A stretch of DNA of 64,000 nucleotides from Roseovarius bejariae. Its GTDB lineage: Bacteria > Pseudomonadota > Alphaproteobacteria > Rhodobacterales > Rhodobacteraceae. The notes under the pieces were generated by a model, which saw only the letters and a list, made by a program, of their open reading frames with translations, was not told the DNA's origin and did not search any database. Below are positions 17,313 through 26,482 of the stretch, in pieces. The position numbers were made by a program, and so were the translations under genes. Location: assembly GCF_009669325.1 (NCBI RefSeq), contig NZ_SZWE01000001.1, positions 1,116,402-1,180,401 on the forward strand, written 5' to 3'. Each line of letters opens with the position of its first letter. Within the stretch, counting starts at the first letter, position 1.

Positions 17313-18378
17313 ACCACTGACCACCGGGGCCACCATCGGAATCTTGGGCGGCGGGCAACTGGGCCGGATGCTTTCGGTTGCGGCCTCCCGCCTGGGCTTC
17401 AAGACCTGTGTGTTCGAGCCGGGCGGCGATTGCCCCGCCAGCCACGTGTCCAACTTCCATTTCAAGGCCGCCTACGACGACGAAGAGGCGTTGCGCCGCT
17501 TTGCCAAAGCCGTGGACGTGGTAACCTATGAGTTCGAAAACATCCCCACCGCCGCGCTGGACCTCATCGAATCACTGGTGCCCGTGCGCCCGGGGCGCGA
17601 GGCGTTGCGCGTCAGCCAAGACCGCCTGACCGAAAAGGATTTCCTGTCGGGTCTGGGCCTGACCACCGCGCCCTATGCCGCGGTGACCACGCAGGAAGAT
17701 CTGGAGGCGGCAATTGAAAAGATCGGCTTGCCCGCAATCCTGAAAACCCGGCGCTTTGGCTATGACGGCAAAGGGCAGGCGCGGATCATGCAGGCGGGCG
17801 ATGCCGCCGCTGCGCTGGAGGATATGGCCGGGCAAGAAGCGATCCTTGAGGGGTTTGTCGACTTCAGCCACGAGGTCTCGGTGATCGGAGCACGCAGTGC
17901 CTGGGGCGATGTGGCCTGTTTCGATCCGGGCGGGAACGTCCACGAGGGAGGCATTCTGCGCACCACCACGGTGCCCGCACGCCTGAGCACCGCACAGCGC
18001 ACCGATGCGGTGCTGATGGCGGGCAAAATCCTCAATGCGCTGGATTATGTGGGCGTCATGGGCGTGGAGCTTTTCGTAACGCCGCAAGGCTTGGTGGTGA
18101 ACGAAATCGCCCCGCGCGTTCACAACTCGGGCCACTGGACACAGCAGGGCTGTACCGTGGACCAGTTCGAACAGCACATCCGCGCCGTGGCAGGCTGGCC
18201 GCTTGGTGATGGCAGCCGCTATGCCGACGTGGTGATGGAAAACCTGATCGGCGAGGATATGGAAAAGGTGCCGGGCATCGCGGAGGAGCGGGACGCCTCA
18301 TTGCACCTTTACGGCAAGGCCGATGTGAAGCCGGGTCGCAAGATGGGCCATGTGAACCGCATCATTCGCCAGGGTTAA
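17305..18378 (+). CDS. purK: 5-(carboxyamino)imidazole ribonucleotide synthase
   Basis: PurK (357 residues) is an ATP-grasp enzyme that makes N5-CAIR from AIR, bicarbonate and ATP. The start segment [14 protein letters not shown] is the AIR/ATP-grasp N-terminal loop, and the C-terminal [14 protein letters not shown] block is the PurK signature. The ATG at 17305 overlaps the purE stop. Downstream transcription probably ends in the hairpin cluster at 18395–18546. Confidence 0.97.
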   Translation: MTEPLTTGATIGILGGGQLGRMLSVAASRLGFKTCVFEPGGDCPASHVSNFHFKAAYDDEEALRRFAKAVDVVTYEFENIPTAALDLIESLVPVRPGREALRVSQDRLTEKDFLSGLGLTTAPYAAVTTQEDLEAAIEKIGLPAILKTRRFGYDGKGQARIMQAGDAAAALEDMAGQEAILEGFVDFSHEVSVIGARSAWGDVACFDPGGNVHEGGILRTTTVPARLSTAQRTDAVLMAGKILNALDYVGVMGVELFVTPQGLVVNEIAPRVHNSGHWTQQGCTVDQFEQHIRAVAGWPLGDGSRYADVVMENLIGEDMEKVPGIAEERDASLHLYGKADVKPGRKMGHVNRIIRQG

Positions 18379-18394
18379 CCTAGCCACAAAAAGC

Positions 18395-18563
18395 CGCGCC
18401 TTTGGCGCGACAGGATAAGCGCGCCTTCGCGCGCCGCATGGGGGCGCTGCCCCCACGTTGAAAATAGGATTTTCAACGCCCCCCGGAGTATTTTTGGAAA
18501 GATGAAGTGTGCGGAGCATACCGCTTCATCTTTCTGCAAATACTCCCGCCGGAGGCATCCGAC
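18395..18563. repeat. Array of five consecutive stem-loops between purK and the ABC exporter
   Basis: Perfect stems at 18395–18409 (6 bp), 18419–18434 (6 bp, loop CTTC), 18439–18455 (7 bp) and 18456–18478 (10 bp, loop AGG) are followed by a long imperfect palindrome 18485–18546 with 23-base arms. The last arm and its flank (18524–18563) are a copy of a dispersed repeat; the plus-strand element at 51691 matches it at 37 of 40 bases. The genes on both sides converge here, so the array can act as a bidirectional terminator. Confidence 0.85.
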
Positions 18564-18589
18564 AGCTTCAACACGTGCAGGCCTTGGGG

Positions 18590-20386
18590 TCAGGCCGCTT
18601 GCCCATCGGTGAATTGCAAACGGGCGAGCCGGGCGTAGAGGCCATCTTCTTTGACCAGATCCTCGTGGGTGCCTGTGGCCACGATGCGCCCCTCGTCCAT
18701 GACCACGATACGGTCGGCCTTTTTCACCGTGGCGAGGCGGTGGGCGACGATGATGGTGGTGCGGGTTTGGGCCATGGCATCCACGGCCTCCTGCACCGCC
18801 CGTTCGCTTTCGGCGTCGAGGGCCGAGGTGGCTTCGTCCAGCAGGAGGACCGGCGCGTCGCGCAGGATGGCACGGGCAATGGCGATACGTTGCTTCTGCC
18901 CCCCCGAGAGCATCACGCCGCGTTCGCCGACGTAGCTGTCGTAACCGTCGGGCAGGGCCATGATGAAGTCATGGGCGGCGGCGGCGCGGGCGGCGGCCTC
19001 GACCTCGGCATCCGTGGCATCGAGACGACCGAAGCGGATATTCTCGCGCGCCGAGGCCGCGAAGATCACCGGGTCTTGCGGCACCAGGGACAGCGCCTTG
19101 CGGAACTCGCTGCGGGCCATGGTATCGAGCGGGACGCCATCGAGGGCGACCTGCCCGGCGTCGGGATCGTAGAAGCGTTGGATCAGTTGGATTACGCTGG
19201 TCTTGCCCGCGCCCGAGGGGCCGACGAGGGCCACGGTTTCGCCGGGGGCCACGGTCAGCGTGACATCGTCCAGTGCGGCGGTATCGGGCCGCGAGGGATA
19301 GGCAAAGCGCACGTGATCGAAGGTGATTTCGCCGCGCACCGGGCCGGGCAGCGGCGCGGGGCTGGCTGGGTCTTGCACCCGGTCGGTGGCGCGCAGGAGT
19401 TCCTGAAGGCGTTCGGTGGCCCCGGCGGCGCGTTGTAACTCGCCCCAGATTTCCGACAGGGCCGCGACGGCCCCGGCCACCATGACCGAGTAGATCACGA
19501 ATTGCACCAGTGCACCGGCGCTCATATCCCCGGCGCGCACGTCGCGTGCGCCGATCCAGAGAACCCCCACCACGCCGGTAAAGACAAGGAAGATCACGAT
19601 CATGGTCATGACGGCCCGGGTGGTGATCCGCCGCTTGGCGGAGTCATAGCTTTTCTCGGTCACATCGGCGAAACGCGCGCGGCTTTGTCTCTCGTGCGTG
19701 AAGGCCTGCACGGTTTGCACGCTCAGCAGCGCCTCGGAGGCATTGCCCGAGGAATTGGCGATCCAGTCTTGATTCTCGCGGCTGAGCTTGCGCAGGCGGC
19801 GGCCCAGCGTCAGGATCGGCACGATGATCAGCGGCACGATCAGCAGGACCATCCCCGTCAGCTTGGCCGAGGTGATCAGCATCAGGGCCAGTCCGCCGAT
19901 GAAGATCAGCAGGTTGCGCAGGGCGATGGACACCGACGAGCCGATGACCGAGAGAATCAACGTGGTATCGGTGGTGATCCGGCTGAGGACTTCGCCGGTC
20001 ATGATCTTTTCGAAGAAGGCGGGGCTCATGCCGATGACGCGATCGAAAACCGCCTTGCGGATATCGGCCACCACCCGTTCGCCAAGGAAGGTAACCAGCG
20101 CATAGCGCAGCGCCGTACCCACCGCCAGAAGCGCCGCGATCCCGAGAGCCGCCGAGAAATAAAGATCAAGGATGGCGCCATCCTCGGCGCCGAAGTTGTC
20201 GACCACCCGGCGCACCGCCATCGGCAGCATGAGCGAGACCGTCGCCGTCAGGATTAGCGCAAGCAGCGCCGCGACCATGAGCAGGCGATAGGGGCGCATG
20301 AAGGGCCAAAGCCCGGCAAGCGCGCCCAGTTCCCTGGATTTTTCACGATCTTCGGTTTCCGCGCCCGATGAGGCCCTGCGCACCAT
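18590..20386 (-). CDS. ABC transporter, fused permease and ATPase (MsbA-like exporter)
   Basis: A 598-residue half-transporter. The transmembrane domain (about residues 30–320) has six hydrophobic segments, and the ATPase domain is C-terminal. Visible are Walker A GPSGAGKTS (near residue 395), the signature LSGGQKQRIAIARA (near 500) and Walker B VLLLDEATSALD. It works as a homodimer and probably exports a lipid or hydrophobic compound, but the substrate cannot be told. The leading acidic/Arg-rich 25 residues are variable. The upstream neighbour is the tRNA-Gly gene on the same strand. Confidence 0.93.
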   Translation of the reverse strand: MVRRASSGAETEDREKSRELGALAGLWPFMRPYRLLMVAALLALILTATVSLMLPMAVRRVVDNFGAEDGAILDLYFSAALGIAALLAVGTALRYALVTFLGERVVADIRKAVFDRVIGMSPAFFEKIMTGEVLSRITTDTTLILSVIGSSVSIALRNLLIFIGGLALMLITSAKLTGMVLLIVPLIIVPILTLGRRLRKLSRENQDWIANSSGNASEALLSVQTVQAFTHERQSRARFADVTEKSYDSAKRRITTRAVMTMIVIFLVFTGVVGVLWIGARDVRAGDMSAGALVQFVIYSVMVAGAVAALSEIWGELQRAAGATERLQELLRATDRVQDPASPAPLPGPVRGEITFDHVRFAYPSRPDTAALDDVTLTVAPGETVALVGPSGAGKTSVIQLIQRFYDPDAGQVALDGVPLDTMARSEFRKALSLVPQDPVIFAASARENIRFGRLDATDAEVEAAARAAAAHDFIMALPDGYDSYVGERGVMLSGGQKQRIAIARAILRDAPVLLLDEATSALDAESERAVQEAVDAMAQTRTTIIVAHRLATVKKADRIVVMDEGRIVATGTHEDLVKEDGLYARLARLQFTDGQAA

Positions 20387-20487
20387 GTCCTGTTCCCTTT
20401 ACACGTTTCGAGGATGGTTCTTGGCCGGGCCAGCGCCCGGGGTCAAGGGGACAGATTGGCCGCATACCTGTGAAACCGGGGGTAAGC

Positions 20488-20561
20488 TGGAGCGGGCAGC
20501 GGGAATCGAACCCGCACCAAGAGCTTGGAAGGCTCGTGTGATACCATTTCACCATGCCCGC
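20488..20561 (-). tRNA. tRNA-Gly (anticodon UCC)
   Basis: On the minus strand the acceptor stem GCGGGCA (5′ end 20561) pairs with TGCCCGC, followed by discriminator T and an encoded CCA (20490–20488). The anticodon loop is CTTCCAA, giving UCC. The T arm GCGGGTTCGATTCCCGC is perfect. It is 74 nt with CCA. Confidence 0.95.
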
Positions 20562-20688
20562 TCAGGTATCCCGAGTCAGTATGTGATGCGCTTTACGGGG
20601 TCAAGACTGAACTCGGGGATTGCGGGGCATATCAATGACGGTCCGAGTGTGTCACAGTTGAGGCGCAACGCAACAGGGGGAGGTCAAG

Positions 20689-21765
20689 ATGAGTATCCGC
20701 AAAACCAAGGGGCGCGGCACGCGCTATGACAGTATCTTGGACACGGTGGGCGATACGCCCTGTATCCGCCTGAACCGGATCGCGCCCAAGCATGTCGAGG
20801 TTTACGTGAAATTCGAGGCCTTCAATCCTGCGGGGTCGGTGAAGGACCGGCTGGCGCTCAATATCATCGAGGCAGCCGAGCGCGACGGACGGCTGGCACC
20901 CGGACAAACCGTGGTCGAGGCCACGTCGGGTAACACCGGCATTGGGCTTGCCATGGTCTGTGCCGCCAAGGGCTATCCGCTGGTGCTCACCATGGCCGAG
21001 AGTTTCTCGATAGAGCGGCGCAAGCTGATGCGCTTTCTGGGGGCCAAGGTGGTTCTGACGCCGAAGGAATTGAAGGGCTTCGGCATGTATAGCAAGGCCA
21101 AGGAGCTGGCCGAGGAAAACGGCTGGTTCCTGGCCAGTCAGTTCGAGACGGCGGATAATGCCGATATCCATGAGGCCACGACCGCCCGCGAGATCCTTGG
21201 CGATTTCGCAGGCGAGCGGCTGGATTACTGGGTGACGGGTTATGGCACGGGCGGCACGGTGTCGGGGGTGGCGCGGGTGCTACGGCAAGAACGGCCCGAA
21301 ACCAGGATCATCCTGAGCGAGCCGGCCAATGCCGCGATCGTCGGCTCGGGCTATGTGAACACCCGCAACGGGGCGCATCAGACCACCGAAAGCCACCCGA
21401 ATTTCGAACCGCACCCGATCCAGGGCTGGACCCCGGATTTCATTCCGTGGGTTTTGCAGGAGGCGATTGACGAGGGCTATTACGACGCGTTGATCCCGGT
21501 CGAAGGCCCCGATGGCATCGCATGGTCCCGCCGCCTTGCCCGTGAAGAGGGGATATTCACCGGGATTTCCGGCGGCGCCACCGTGGCGGTAGCGATGCAA
21601 CTGGCCGAAACCGCGCCCGACGGGTCGGTGATGCTGGTCATGCTGCCCGATACCGGAGAGCGGTATCTATCGACGCCGCTTTTCGAAGGGGTCGAGGAGG
21701 TCATGACCGAGGAAGAACAGGCCATTTCCATGTCCACGCCCAGTGCCCAGATGGGCGAGGGGTGA
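20689..21765 (+). CDS. cysK: Cysteine synthase / PLP-dependent beta-replacing enzyme
   Basis: A 358-residue fold-type II PLP enzyme. It carries the Schiff-base lysine in NPAGSVKDR (about residue 50), the substrate loop TSGNTGIG, the phosphate-binding GTGGTVSG and the C-terminal SGGATVA. CysK makes cysteine from O-acetylserine and sulfide; this copy has about 20 extra residues at each end compared with the usual size. GGGGGAGG precedes the ATG. A cystathionine beta-synthase-like or other sulfhydrylase role is possible. It is not linked to other sulfur genes here. Confidence 0.88.
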   Translation: MSIRKTKGRGTRYDSILDTVGDTPCIRLNRIAPKHVEVYVKFEAFNPAGSVKDRLALNIIEAAERDGRLAPGQTVVEATSGNTGIGLAMVCAAKGYPLVLTMAESFSIERRKLMRFLGAKVVLTPKELKGFGMYSKAKELAEENGWFLASQFETADNADIHEATTAREILGDFAGERLDYWVTGYGTGGTVSGVARVLRQERPETRIILSEPANAAIVGSGYVNTRNGAHQTTESHPNFEPHPIQGWTPDFIPWVLQEAIDEGYYDALIPVEGPDGIAWSRRLAREEGIFTGISGGATVAVAMQLAETAPDGSVMLVMLPDTGERYLSTPLFEGVEEVMTEEEQAISMSTPSAQMGEG

Positions 21766-21783
21766 CGCGGTTTTCAGCCTCGA

Positions 21784-21861
21784 ATTGTGCTGCGCACAAT
21801 CCGACCGAAGCGAGGGGCGCTGCCCCTCGCGCTCCCCGGGGTATTTGGGCCAAGAAAAAGC
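21784..21861. repeat. Intergenic stem-loop repeat with GGGTATTTGGG core
   Basis: Two perfect hairpins, ATTGTGC-TGC-GCACAAT (21784–21800) and GCGAGGGGC-GCT-GCCCCTCGC (21810–21830), are followed by a CCCCGGGGTATTTGGGCC core and AAGAAAAAG. The core matches the repeats at 18485, 47394 and 51707. It separates two convergent genes and may terminate both. Confidence 0.75.
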
Positions 21862-21862
21862 G

Positions 21863-22972
21863 CTAAGGCGATGAAGGGGGTTTGACTTGCGCTGAGGCGG
21901 TCAGGCCCATTTGCGCCAATGTCAGACTGGCCTCATCGCTCAGGACGTGCCACAGCGCGCGCAGGCCCGCTTCGCCGCCGGCGGCGATGGCGAATTGCAG
22001 GATACGACCGAAGAATGTGAAATCGGCGCCGCAGGACAGCGCCTTGATCGCGTCTTCGCCGCTGCGCAACCCACTGTCGTAGAAAAGGGGGAATTCGGGG
22101 CCAAGGGCCGCGCGGATGGCTTGCAGGGCGTGGATTGGCACCGGCGCGCTGTCCAGTTGCCGCGCCCCGTGGGAGGAGACCTGTATCGCATCGACACCCG
22201 CAGCCTTGAGGCGTTCTGCGTCCTCGGCATCCAGCACCCCCTTGACCACCAGCCGCCCCTTCCAACGGTCGCGCAGGCGGTCAAGGTAGGACCAGTCGGC
22301 CGACCCACGGCTATCGGTGCGGTCGAATTTGTCGGCGGTGGTGAAGTTGGCCAGTTGCGGGCGGCCATGCAGGAGGGTCGACAGCGACCAGCGCGGATGC
22401 AGGGCGAAATCCATGAACTGCCTTGGGCCGATACGAAAGGGCATCTTGAACCCATGGCGCAGTTCCCGCGGGCGGCGACCCACCTCGGGGACATCGAGGG
22501 TCAGGACAAGGGTGTCATAGCCCGCCGCCTCGGCCCGGTCCACGAGCCGAAGCGCGGCGCTTCCATCGCCGCTGAAGTAAAGCTGGAACCAGGCGTGGCC
22601 TTGGGCCACCTCGATCATGCGCTCCAGTGGGGTGGAGGCCACGGTGGAGACGCCAAGCGGCACTTGATAATCGGCGGCCAGCCGGGCCAGCATCAGATCG
22701 GCACCGGGGCCGGACAGGTTGCACATCCCCATGGGGGCGATGCCGAACGGGCGCTGTGCGACACGGCCGAAAACCGGTTTGGCAAGGCTGCGCTCGCTGA
22801 CATTCACCAGAACGCGGGTGCGCAGGCGGATGTCTTGCAGCGCCGTTCGCGCCAGTGCGGCGCCGTGTTCCTCGCCCGCCGCGCCGTCGATGTAGTCAAA
22901 GACCATCCACGGCAGACGGCGACGGGCCAACCTGCGGGCGTCGCCGCTGCAATGAATCCGCGATGCGCCCAT
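21863..22972 (-). CDS. FMN-dependent alpha-hydroxy-acid oxidase/dehydrogenase (LldD family)
   Basis: A 369-residue TIM-barrel flavoprotein of the lactate/glycolate/mandelate oxidase family. It oxidises a 2-hydroxyacid to the 2-oxoacid. The N-terminal FDYIDGAAGEE holds the substrate Tyr. QVSSHGARQLDSAP near residue 255 contains the catalytic His and Arg of the usual SNHGGRQ motif, and GLRSGEDAIKAL is the FMN phosphate site. It is the last gene of the hpsN-like operon, six bases after the usp gene. The substrate could be sulfolactate or another hydroxyacid made by its neighbours; this is inference. Confidence 0.9.
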   Translation of the reverse strand: MGASRIHCSGDARRLARRRLPWMVFDYIDGAAGEEHGAALARTALQDIRLRTRVLVNVSERSLAKPVFGRVAQRPFGIAPMGMCNLSGPGADLMLARLAADYQVPLGVSTVASTPLERMIEVAQGHAWFQLYFSGDGSAALRLVDRAEAAGYDTLVLTLDVPEVGRRPRELRHGFKMPFRIGPRQFMDFALHPRWSLSTLLHGRPQLANFTTADKFDRTDSRGSADWSYLDRLRDRWKGRLVVKGVLDAEDAERLKAAGVDAIQVSSHGARQLDSAPVPIHALQAIRAALGPEFPLFYDSGLRSGEDAIKALSCGADFTFFGRILQFAIAAGGEAGLRALWHVLSDEASLTLAQMGLTASAQVKPPSSP

Positions 22973-22978
22973 GCTGCG

Positions 22979-23383
22979 TCAGCGCAGGACATGCACCGCG
23001 CAAGAGGCATGGCGCACCACCCGCGCGGCTGTGGAGCCGAGCAAAAAGTCACTTAGCTCCGGTTTGTGTGAGCCAACAACGATGCAATCTGCCCCGACCT
23101 TTTTCGCGTAATCGGTGATTGCCCGGCCTGAATGCCCGTTCAAAAGCACGGCTTTCACGCCTTCCTCGCCTTTTACCCGATCTTCGAGGCGGGCCTTCGC
23201 GTTCTTTTGCGCCCCTTCCAGAAGATCGTCGTCCATATAGGCGCGCACCGAGGAGTTGGGTTGTTCATAAACGTGGACGGCAATGATCTCCGCTCCGTCA
23301 TCGGCCAGCTTGCGGGCCACGCCGATGGCGGTTTCACTGATGCCGTGGTCAAGCGACAGGCCGACAATGATCTTGGAATACAT
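22979..23383 (-). CDS. Universal stress protein (UspA family)
   Basis: A 134-residue single-domain Usp. It begins MYSKIIVGLSLDHG and ends with the ATP-binding loop VVGSHKPELSDFLLGS followed by TAARVVRHASCAV, matching the G-2x-G-9x-G(S/T) pattern. It probably binds ATP and dimerises. It lies between the alcohol dehydrogenase (15-base gap) and the hydroxyacid oxidase (6-base gap), unusual company for a stress protein. Confidence 0.93.
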   Translation of the reverse strand: MYSKIIVGLSLDHGISETAIGVARKLADDGAEIIAVHVYEQPNSSVRAYMDDDLLEGAQKNAKARLEDRVKGEEGVKAVLLNGHSGRAITDYAKKVGADCIVVGSHKPELSDFLLGSTAARVVRHASCAVHVLR

Positions 23384-23398
23384 GGGAGCTACCTTTCG

Positions 23399-24376
23399 TC
23401 AGGGGGTCAGTATGATCTTGGGACTAGCTACCATACCGGCACGGATATCGGCAAAGCTTTTGGCGCCATCGGCCAAAGCACGGGACTCGAACCAGTCGAG
23501 CCGGCCAAGGCGGCCCTCGAAGATGGCCTGCGCCGTGTCTTGGAAATCCTGCGCGGTATAGGTGTAGGTCCCGATGAAAGTCACCTCTTGCAGGGTCATG
23601 CGGCGAATATCCAAACCGCCCGTGGCCTGCCCCAACCCGATATGGCCGATCACGCCACCCGGGCGCACGAGGGCCGAGGCCTGCGCGCGGGTGGCCTCAT
23701 GGCCCACGCCGTCGATCACGATGTCATAGTCGGCACCGGGGACTTGGTCGGGGGCCACGGCAGGGAAATCGCAATTGAGCTCAAGAAAGCGGCGGCGCGG
23801 CGCGTTGGGCTCGGCGATCAGCACTTCATTCACGCCCCGCGCTTTCAGGCTGAGTGCCGCGCCCACTCCGATGGCCCCACCACCCAGAACAAGCGCGCGC
23901 TCGGCCCTGCCCAGCACCGCCAGCGACAGGCGCACCGCGTGCCAGCCACAAGCGATGGGTTCGGCCAAGGCCGCCTTGGACAGCGGCACATTGTCAGGCA
24001 CCGGCACGAGGTTGCCACCGGGCATGGCCAGCAGTTCGGCAAAGGCCCCCTCGCGCGGCGGCATCGAGATGATCTGCCGTGCGGGGCAAAGATTGTCCTG
24101 CCCATTCAGGCATGCCCGGCAAGCACCACAAGTGACCAGCGGGTTGATCGTCACCCGTTGCCCATCGCGTGGCCCGCCGGTGATCACACCCGCCGCCTCG
24201 TGGCCAAGGATCAAGGGCGCGGGGCGGCGCGCGTCATGGCCCAGATAGGCATGCATGTCCGATCCGCAAATGCCGACGCTATCCACGCGGATCAGTTCCT
24301 CCCCCGCTTGTGGCACGGCATCTGGCACATCGCGACAATCCAACTCTTTGGGGCCGGTATAAACAAGCGCCTTCAT
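23399..24376 (-). CDS. Zinc-dependent alcohol dehydrogenase (MDR family, polyol type)
   Basis: A 325-residue GroES-like/Rossmann protein related to sorbitol, galactitol-phosphate and threonine dehydrogenases. The catalytic-zinc region is GICGSDMHAYLGH plus LGHEAAGVI. A four-Cys structural zinc set is in VTCGACRACLNGQDNLC, and the NAD loop GGGAIGVG follows. Its ATG overlaps the stop of the short-chain dehydrogenase (ATGA). Roseobacter DHPS loci carry two dehydrogenases (HpsO, HpsP) beside HpsN; this may be one of them. Confidence 0.87.
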   Translation of the reverse strand: MKALVYTGPKELDCRDVPDAVPQAGEELIRVDSVGICGSDMHAYLGHDARRPAPLILGHEAAGVITGGPRDGQRVTINPLVTCGACRACLNGQDNLCPARQIISMPPREGAFAELLAMPGGNLVPVPDNVPLSKAALAEPIACGWHAVRLSLAVLGRAERALVLGGGAIGVGAALSLKARGVNEVLIAEPNAPRRRFLELNCDFPAVAPDQVPGADYDIVIDGVGHEATRAQASALVRPGGVIGHIGLGQATGGLDIRRMTLQEVTFIGTYTYTAQDFQDTAQAIFEGRLGRLDWFESRALADGAKSFADIRAGMVASPKIILTP

Positions 24377-25131
24377 TTCGCGGTGAACCCCCCATCCACC
24401 ATCAGGATTTGCCCTGTCACGTAATCCGATGCCCTAGAGCACAGGAACAGAACCGGCCCGTCTAGATCTTCGATCTCGCCGTTTCGCCCGATGCAGGTGG
24501 CCGCAGCGTTGCGCGCGGCGCGCTCGGGGTCGTTGAATACCGTTGCGGTCAACTCCGTTCGGAAGAACCCCGGACCGATGGCATTGGCGGTGATCCCGTA
24601 GGGCGACCAGGCTTCGGCCATGGCGCGTGTCAGTTGCGCGATGCCCCCCTTGCTGGCCCCGTAGGCGATGCCCCCCGGAAAGGCGCGGGTGCTTTGCAGC
24701 GAGGCGAAATTCACGATCCGGCCCCAGCCTTTGTCTTTCATCGCGGGCACCAATTGCTGGCTGAGGAAAAAGGGCATGGTGAGGTTCAGCTCCAACGTGC
24801 TGTCCCAGCCGCCTTCGGTCACCTCGTCGGCCATCTCCCGGGTATTCACCCCGGCGGCATGGATCACGATATCGGGCGCACCGAAAGGCGCGCAGACATC
24901 CGCAACCAGATCATGCAGGCCCTCGCGGTCGCCGACATCGCGCGCGACAGCAGCGGTGTCGCCCCCCGCCTCCTTGCGCCACTCCTCAAGCGCCTCGGCA
25001 CGGCGGGCCACGCCCACCACCTGCGCCCCCGCCTGTGCAAGGACCGTGGCCGCGCGACGGCCCAAGCCGCCGCTGGCCCCGGTGACGCAGGCCACTTTAC
25101 CCGCAACGTCGAAAAGTCCCGGCTCAGCCAT
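24373..25131 (-). CDS. Short-chain dehydrogenase/reductase (SDR)
   Basis: A 252-residue classical SDR. The NAD(P) loop TGASGGLG is at about residues 17–24, the catalytic Ser is in NFASLQSTR, and Tyr/Lys are in YGASKGG. Start chosen at 25131, overlapping the hisD-like stop by eight bases. An upstream in-frame start would run far into that gene. It is likely to act on the same polyol or sulfonate as its operon partners. Confidence 0.88.
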   Translation of the reverse strand: MAEPGLFDVAGKVACVTGASGGLGRRAATVLAQAGAQVVGVARRAEALEEWRKEAGGDTAAVARDVGDREGLHDLVADVCAPFGAPDIVIHAAGVNTREMADEVTEGGWDSTLELNLTMPFFLSQQLVPAMKDKGWGRIVNFASLQSTRAFPGGIAYGASKGGIAQLTRAMAEAWSPYGITANAIGPGFFRTELTATVFNDPERAARNAAATCIGRNGEIEDLDGPVLFLCSRASDYVTGQILMVDGGFTAK

Positions 25132-26431
25132 TGGCGCTAAGGTCGAAGTTCTGGCCCGGGAAATACTTGCGCAGGCGAATGTCAGCGGTGCGCGCATGGC
25201 CTTCCATGCCTTCAAGCCGGGAAATCCGCGCGGTGGCTTCGGCCACGGGCTTGCACCCTTCCTTGGTGGCGCGCTGCCACGTGACGATCTTCATGTACTT
25301 GTGCACACTGAGGCCCCCGGTATAGCGCGCCGCCCCCGAGGTGGGCAAAACATGGTTGGTGCCGCTGGCCTTGTCGCCAAAGGCCACGGTGGTTTCTTCG
25401 CCCAAGAACAACGAGCCATAGCAGGACAACCGCCCAAGCCACCACTCCAGATCCTCGGCCTGTACGGTCAGGTGCTCGGGCGCATACTCATCCGAAGTCG
25501 CCGCCATCTCCTCGCGATTGTCGCACAGGATCACCTCGGCATAATCGCGCCACGCGGCGCGGGCGTTGTCGCGGTTCACCTCGGGCAGATCCTCGATCAG
25601 TTCCGGCACCAGTTCCATCACCCGCTCGGCCAAGGCATGGTCATCGGTCACCAGCCAGACGGGCGAGTTATAGCCATGCTCGGCCTGCCCCACCAGATCG
25701 GTGGCCACGACCTCGGGATCGGCGGTCTCGTCGGCGAGGATCAGGCTGTCGGTCGGGCCGGCGATCATGTCGATCCCCACGCGGCCAAACAGGATTCGCT
25801 TGGCCTCGGCCACGAACTGGTTGCCGGGGCCGACAAGGATATTGGCGGGCGGCAGGCCGAACAGGCCGAATGTCATGGCGGCCACGCCCTGCACCCCACC
25901 CATGGCCAGAATCGTATCGGCCCCGCACAGATCGGCGGCATAGATGATGGCCGGGTTGATCCCCACGCCGGGGCGCGGCGGGGAACAGGCCACGATATGT
26001 TCACAGCCCGCAACCTTGGCGGTGGTCACGGTCATGATGGCGCTGGCGATATGGCTATACCGCCCGCCCGGCACGTAACAGCCCGCCCCCTTGACAGGGA
26101 TGCTTTTCTGCCCGGCGATCAGGCCCGGCACCACCTCGACCTCGATATTACGCAGGGTTTCCTTCTGCGCCTCGGCAAAGCGGCGCACGTTGTCATGGGC
26201 GAACTCAATGTCATCGCGCAGCTTTTGAGGCACCAAATCCTTGGCCGCCTCGATCTCTTCTCGGGTGAGTATCACGTTGCCTTCGTACTGGTCGAACTTG
26301 GTAGCATATTCCAAGGCCTTCGCATCGCCGCCCTTTTCGATGTCGTCCAGAATGCCCTGTACCGTTTCGTGCACATCCGATGCGCCGGATTGCGAGGTCA
26401 GCGTTGCTTTCTTGAGGTACTCTCGAGCCAT
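25124..26431 (-). CDS. hpsN: Histidinol dehydrogenase family; probable sulfopropanediol 3-dehydrogenase
   Basis: A 435-residue zinc enzyme of the HisD superfamily. The catalytic set is intact: Gln249 and His252 (QAEH), Glu319–His320 (APEH), Asp353 and His412. Spacing from His320 onwards equals that of E. coli HisD. Two positions argue against histidine synthesis. Canonical HisD reads AGPSEVLVIAD, but here it is AGPTDSLILAD (224–234). The stretch after QAEH is GYNSPVWLVTDD, not the HisD form. No his genes are nearby. HpsN oxidises (R)-2,3-dihydroxypropane-1-sulfonate to sulfolactate in roseobacters; length and N-terminus fit. It is the first gene of a five-gene operon under a LacI regulator. 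Confidence 0.78.
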   Translation of the reverse strand: MAREYLKKATLTSQSGASDVHETVQGILDDIEKGGDAKALEYATKFDQYEGNVILTREEIEAAKDLVPQKLRDDIEFAHDNVRRFAEAQKETLRNIEVEVVPGLIAGQKSIPVKGAGCYVPGGRYSHIASAIMTVTTAKVAGCEHIVACSPPRPGVGINPAIIYAADLCGADTILAMGGVQGVAAMTFGLFGLPPANILVGPGNQFVAEAKRILFGRVGIDMIAGPTDSLILADETADPEVVATDLVGQAEHGYNSPVWLVTDDHALAERVMELVPELIEDLPEVNRDNARAAWRDYAEVILCDNREEMAATSDEYAPEHLTVQAEDLEWWLGRLSCYGSLFLGEETTVAFGDKASGTNHVLPTSGAARYTGGLSVHKYMKIVTWQRATKEGCKPVAEATARISRLEGMEGHARTADIRLRKYFPGQNFDLSANG

Positions 26432-26482
26432 GGATCCGTCCTGTTCGCAAGGGGCGGGGCGCGGCCCCGGATTCGCGATAAA

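Noticed and set aside
25124..26431. Histidine-biosynthesis HisD
   Set aside because: The AGPTDSLILAD and post-QAEH segments differ from canonical HisD, and the gene sits with dehydrogenases under a LacI regulator and not with his genes.
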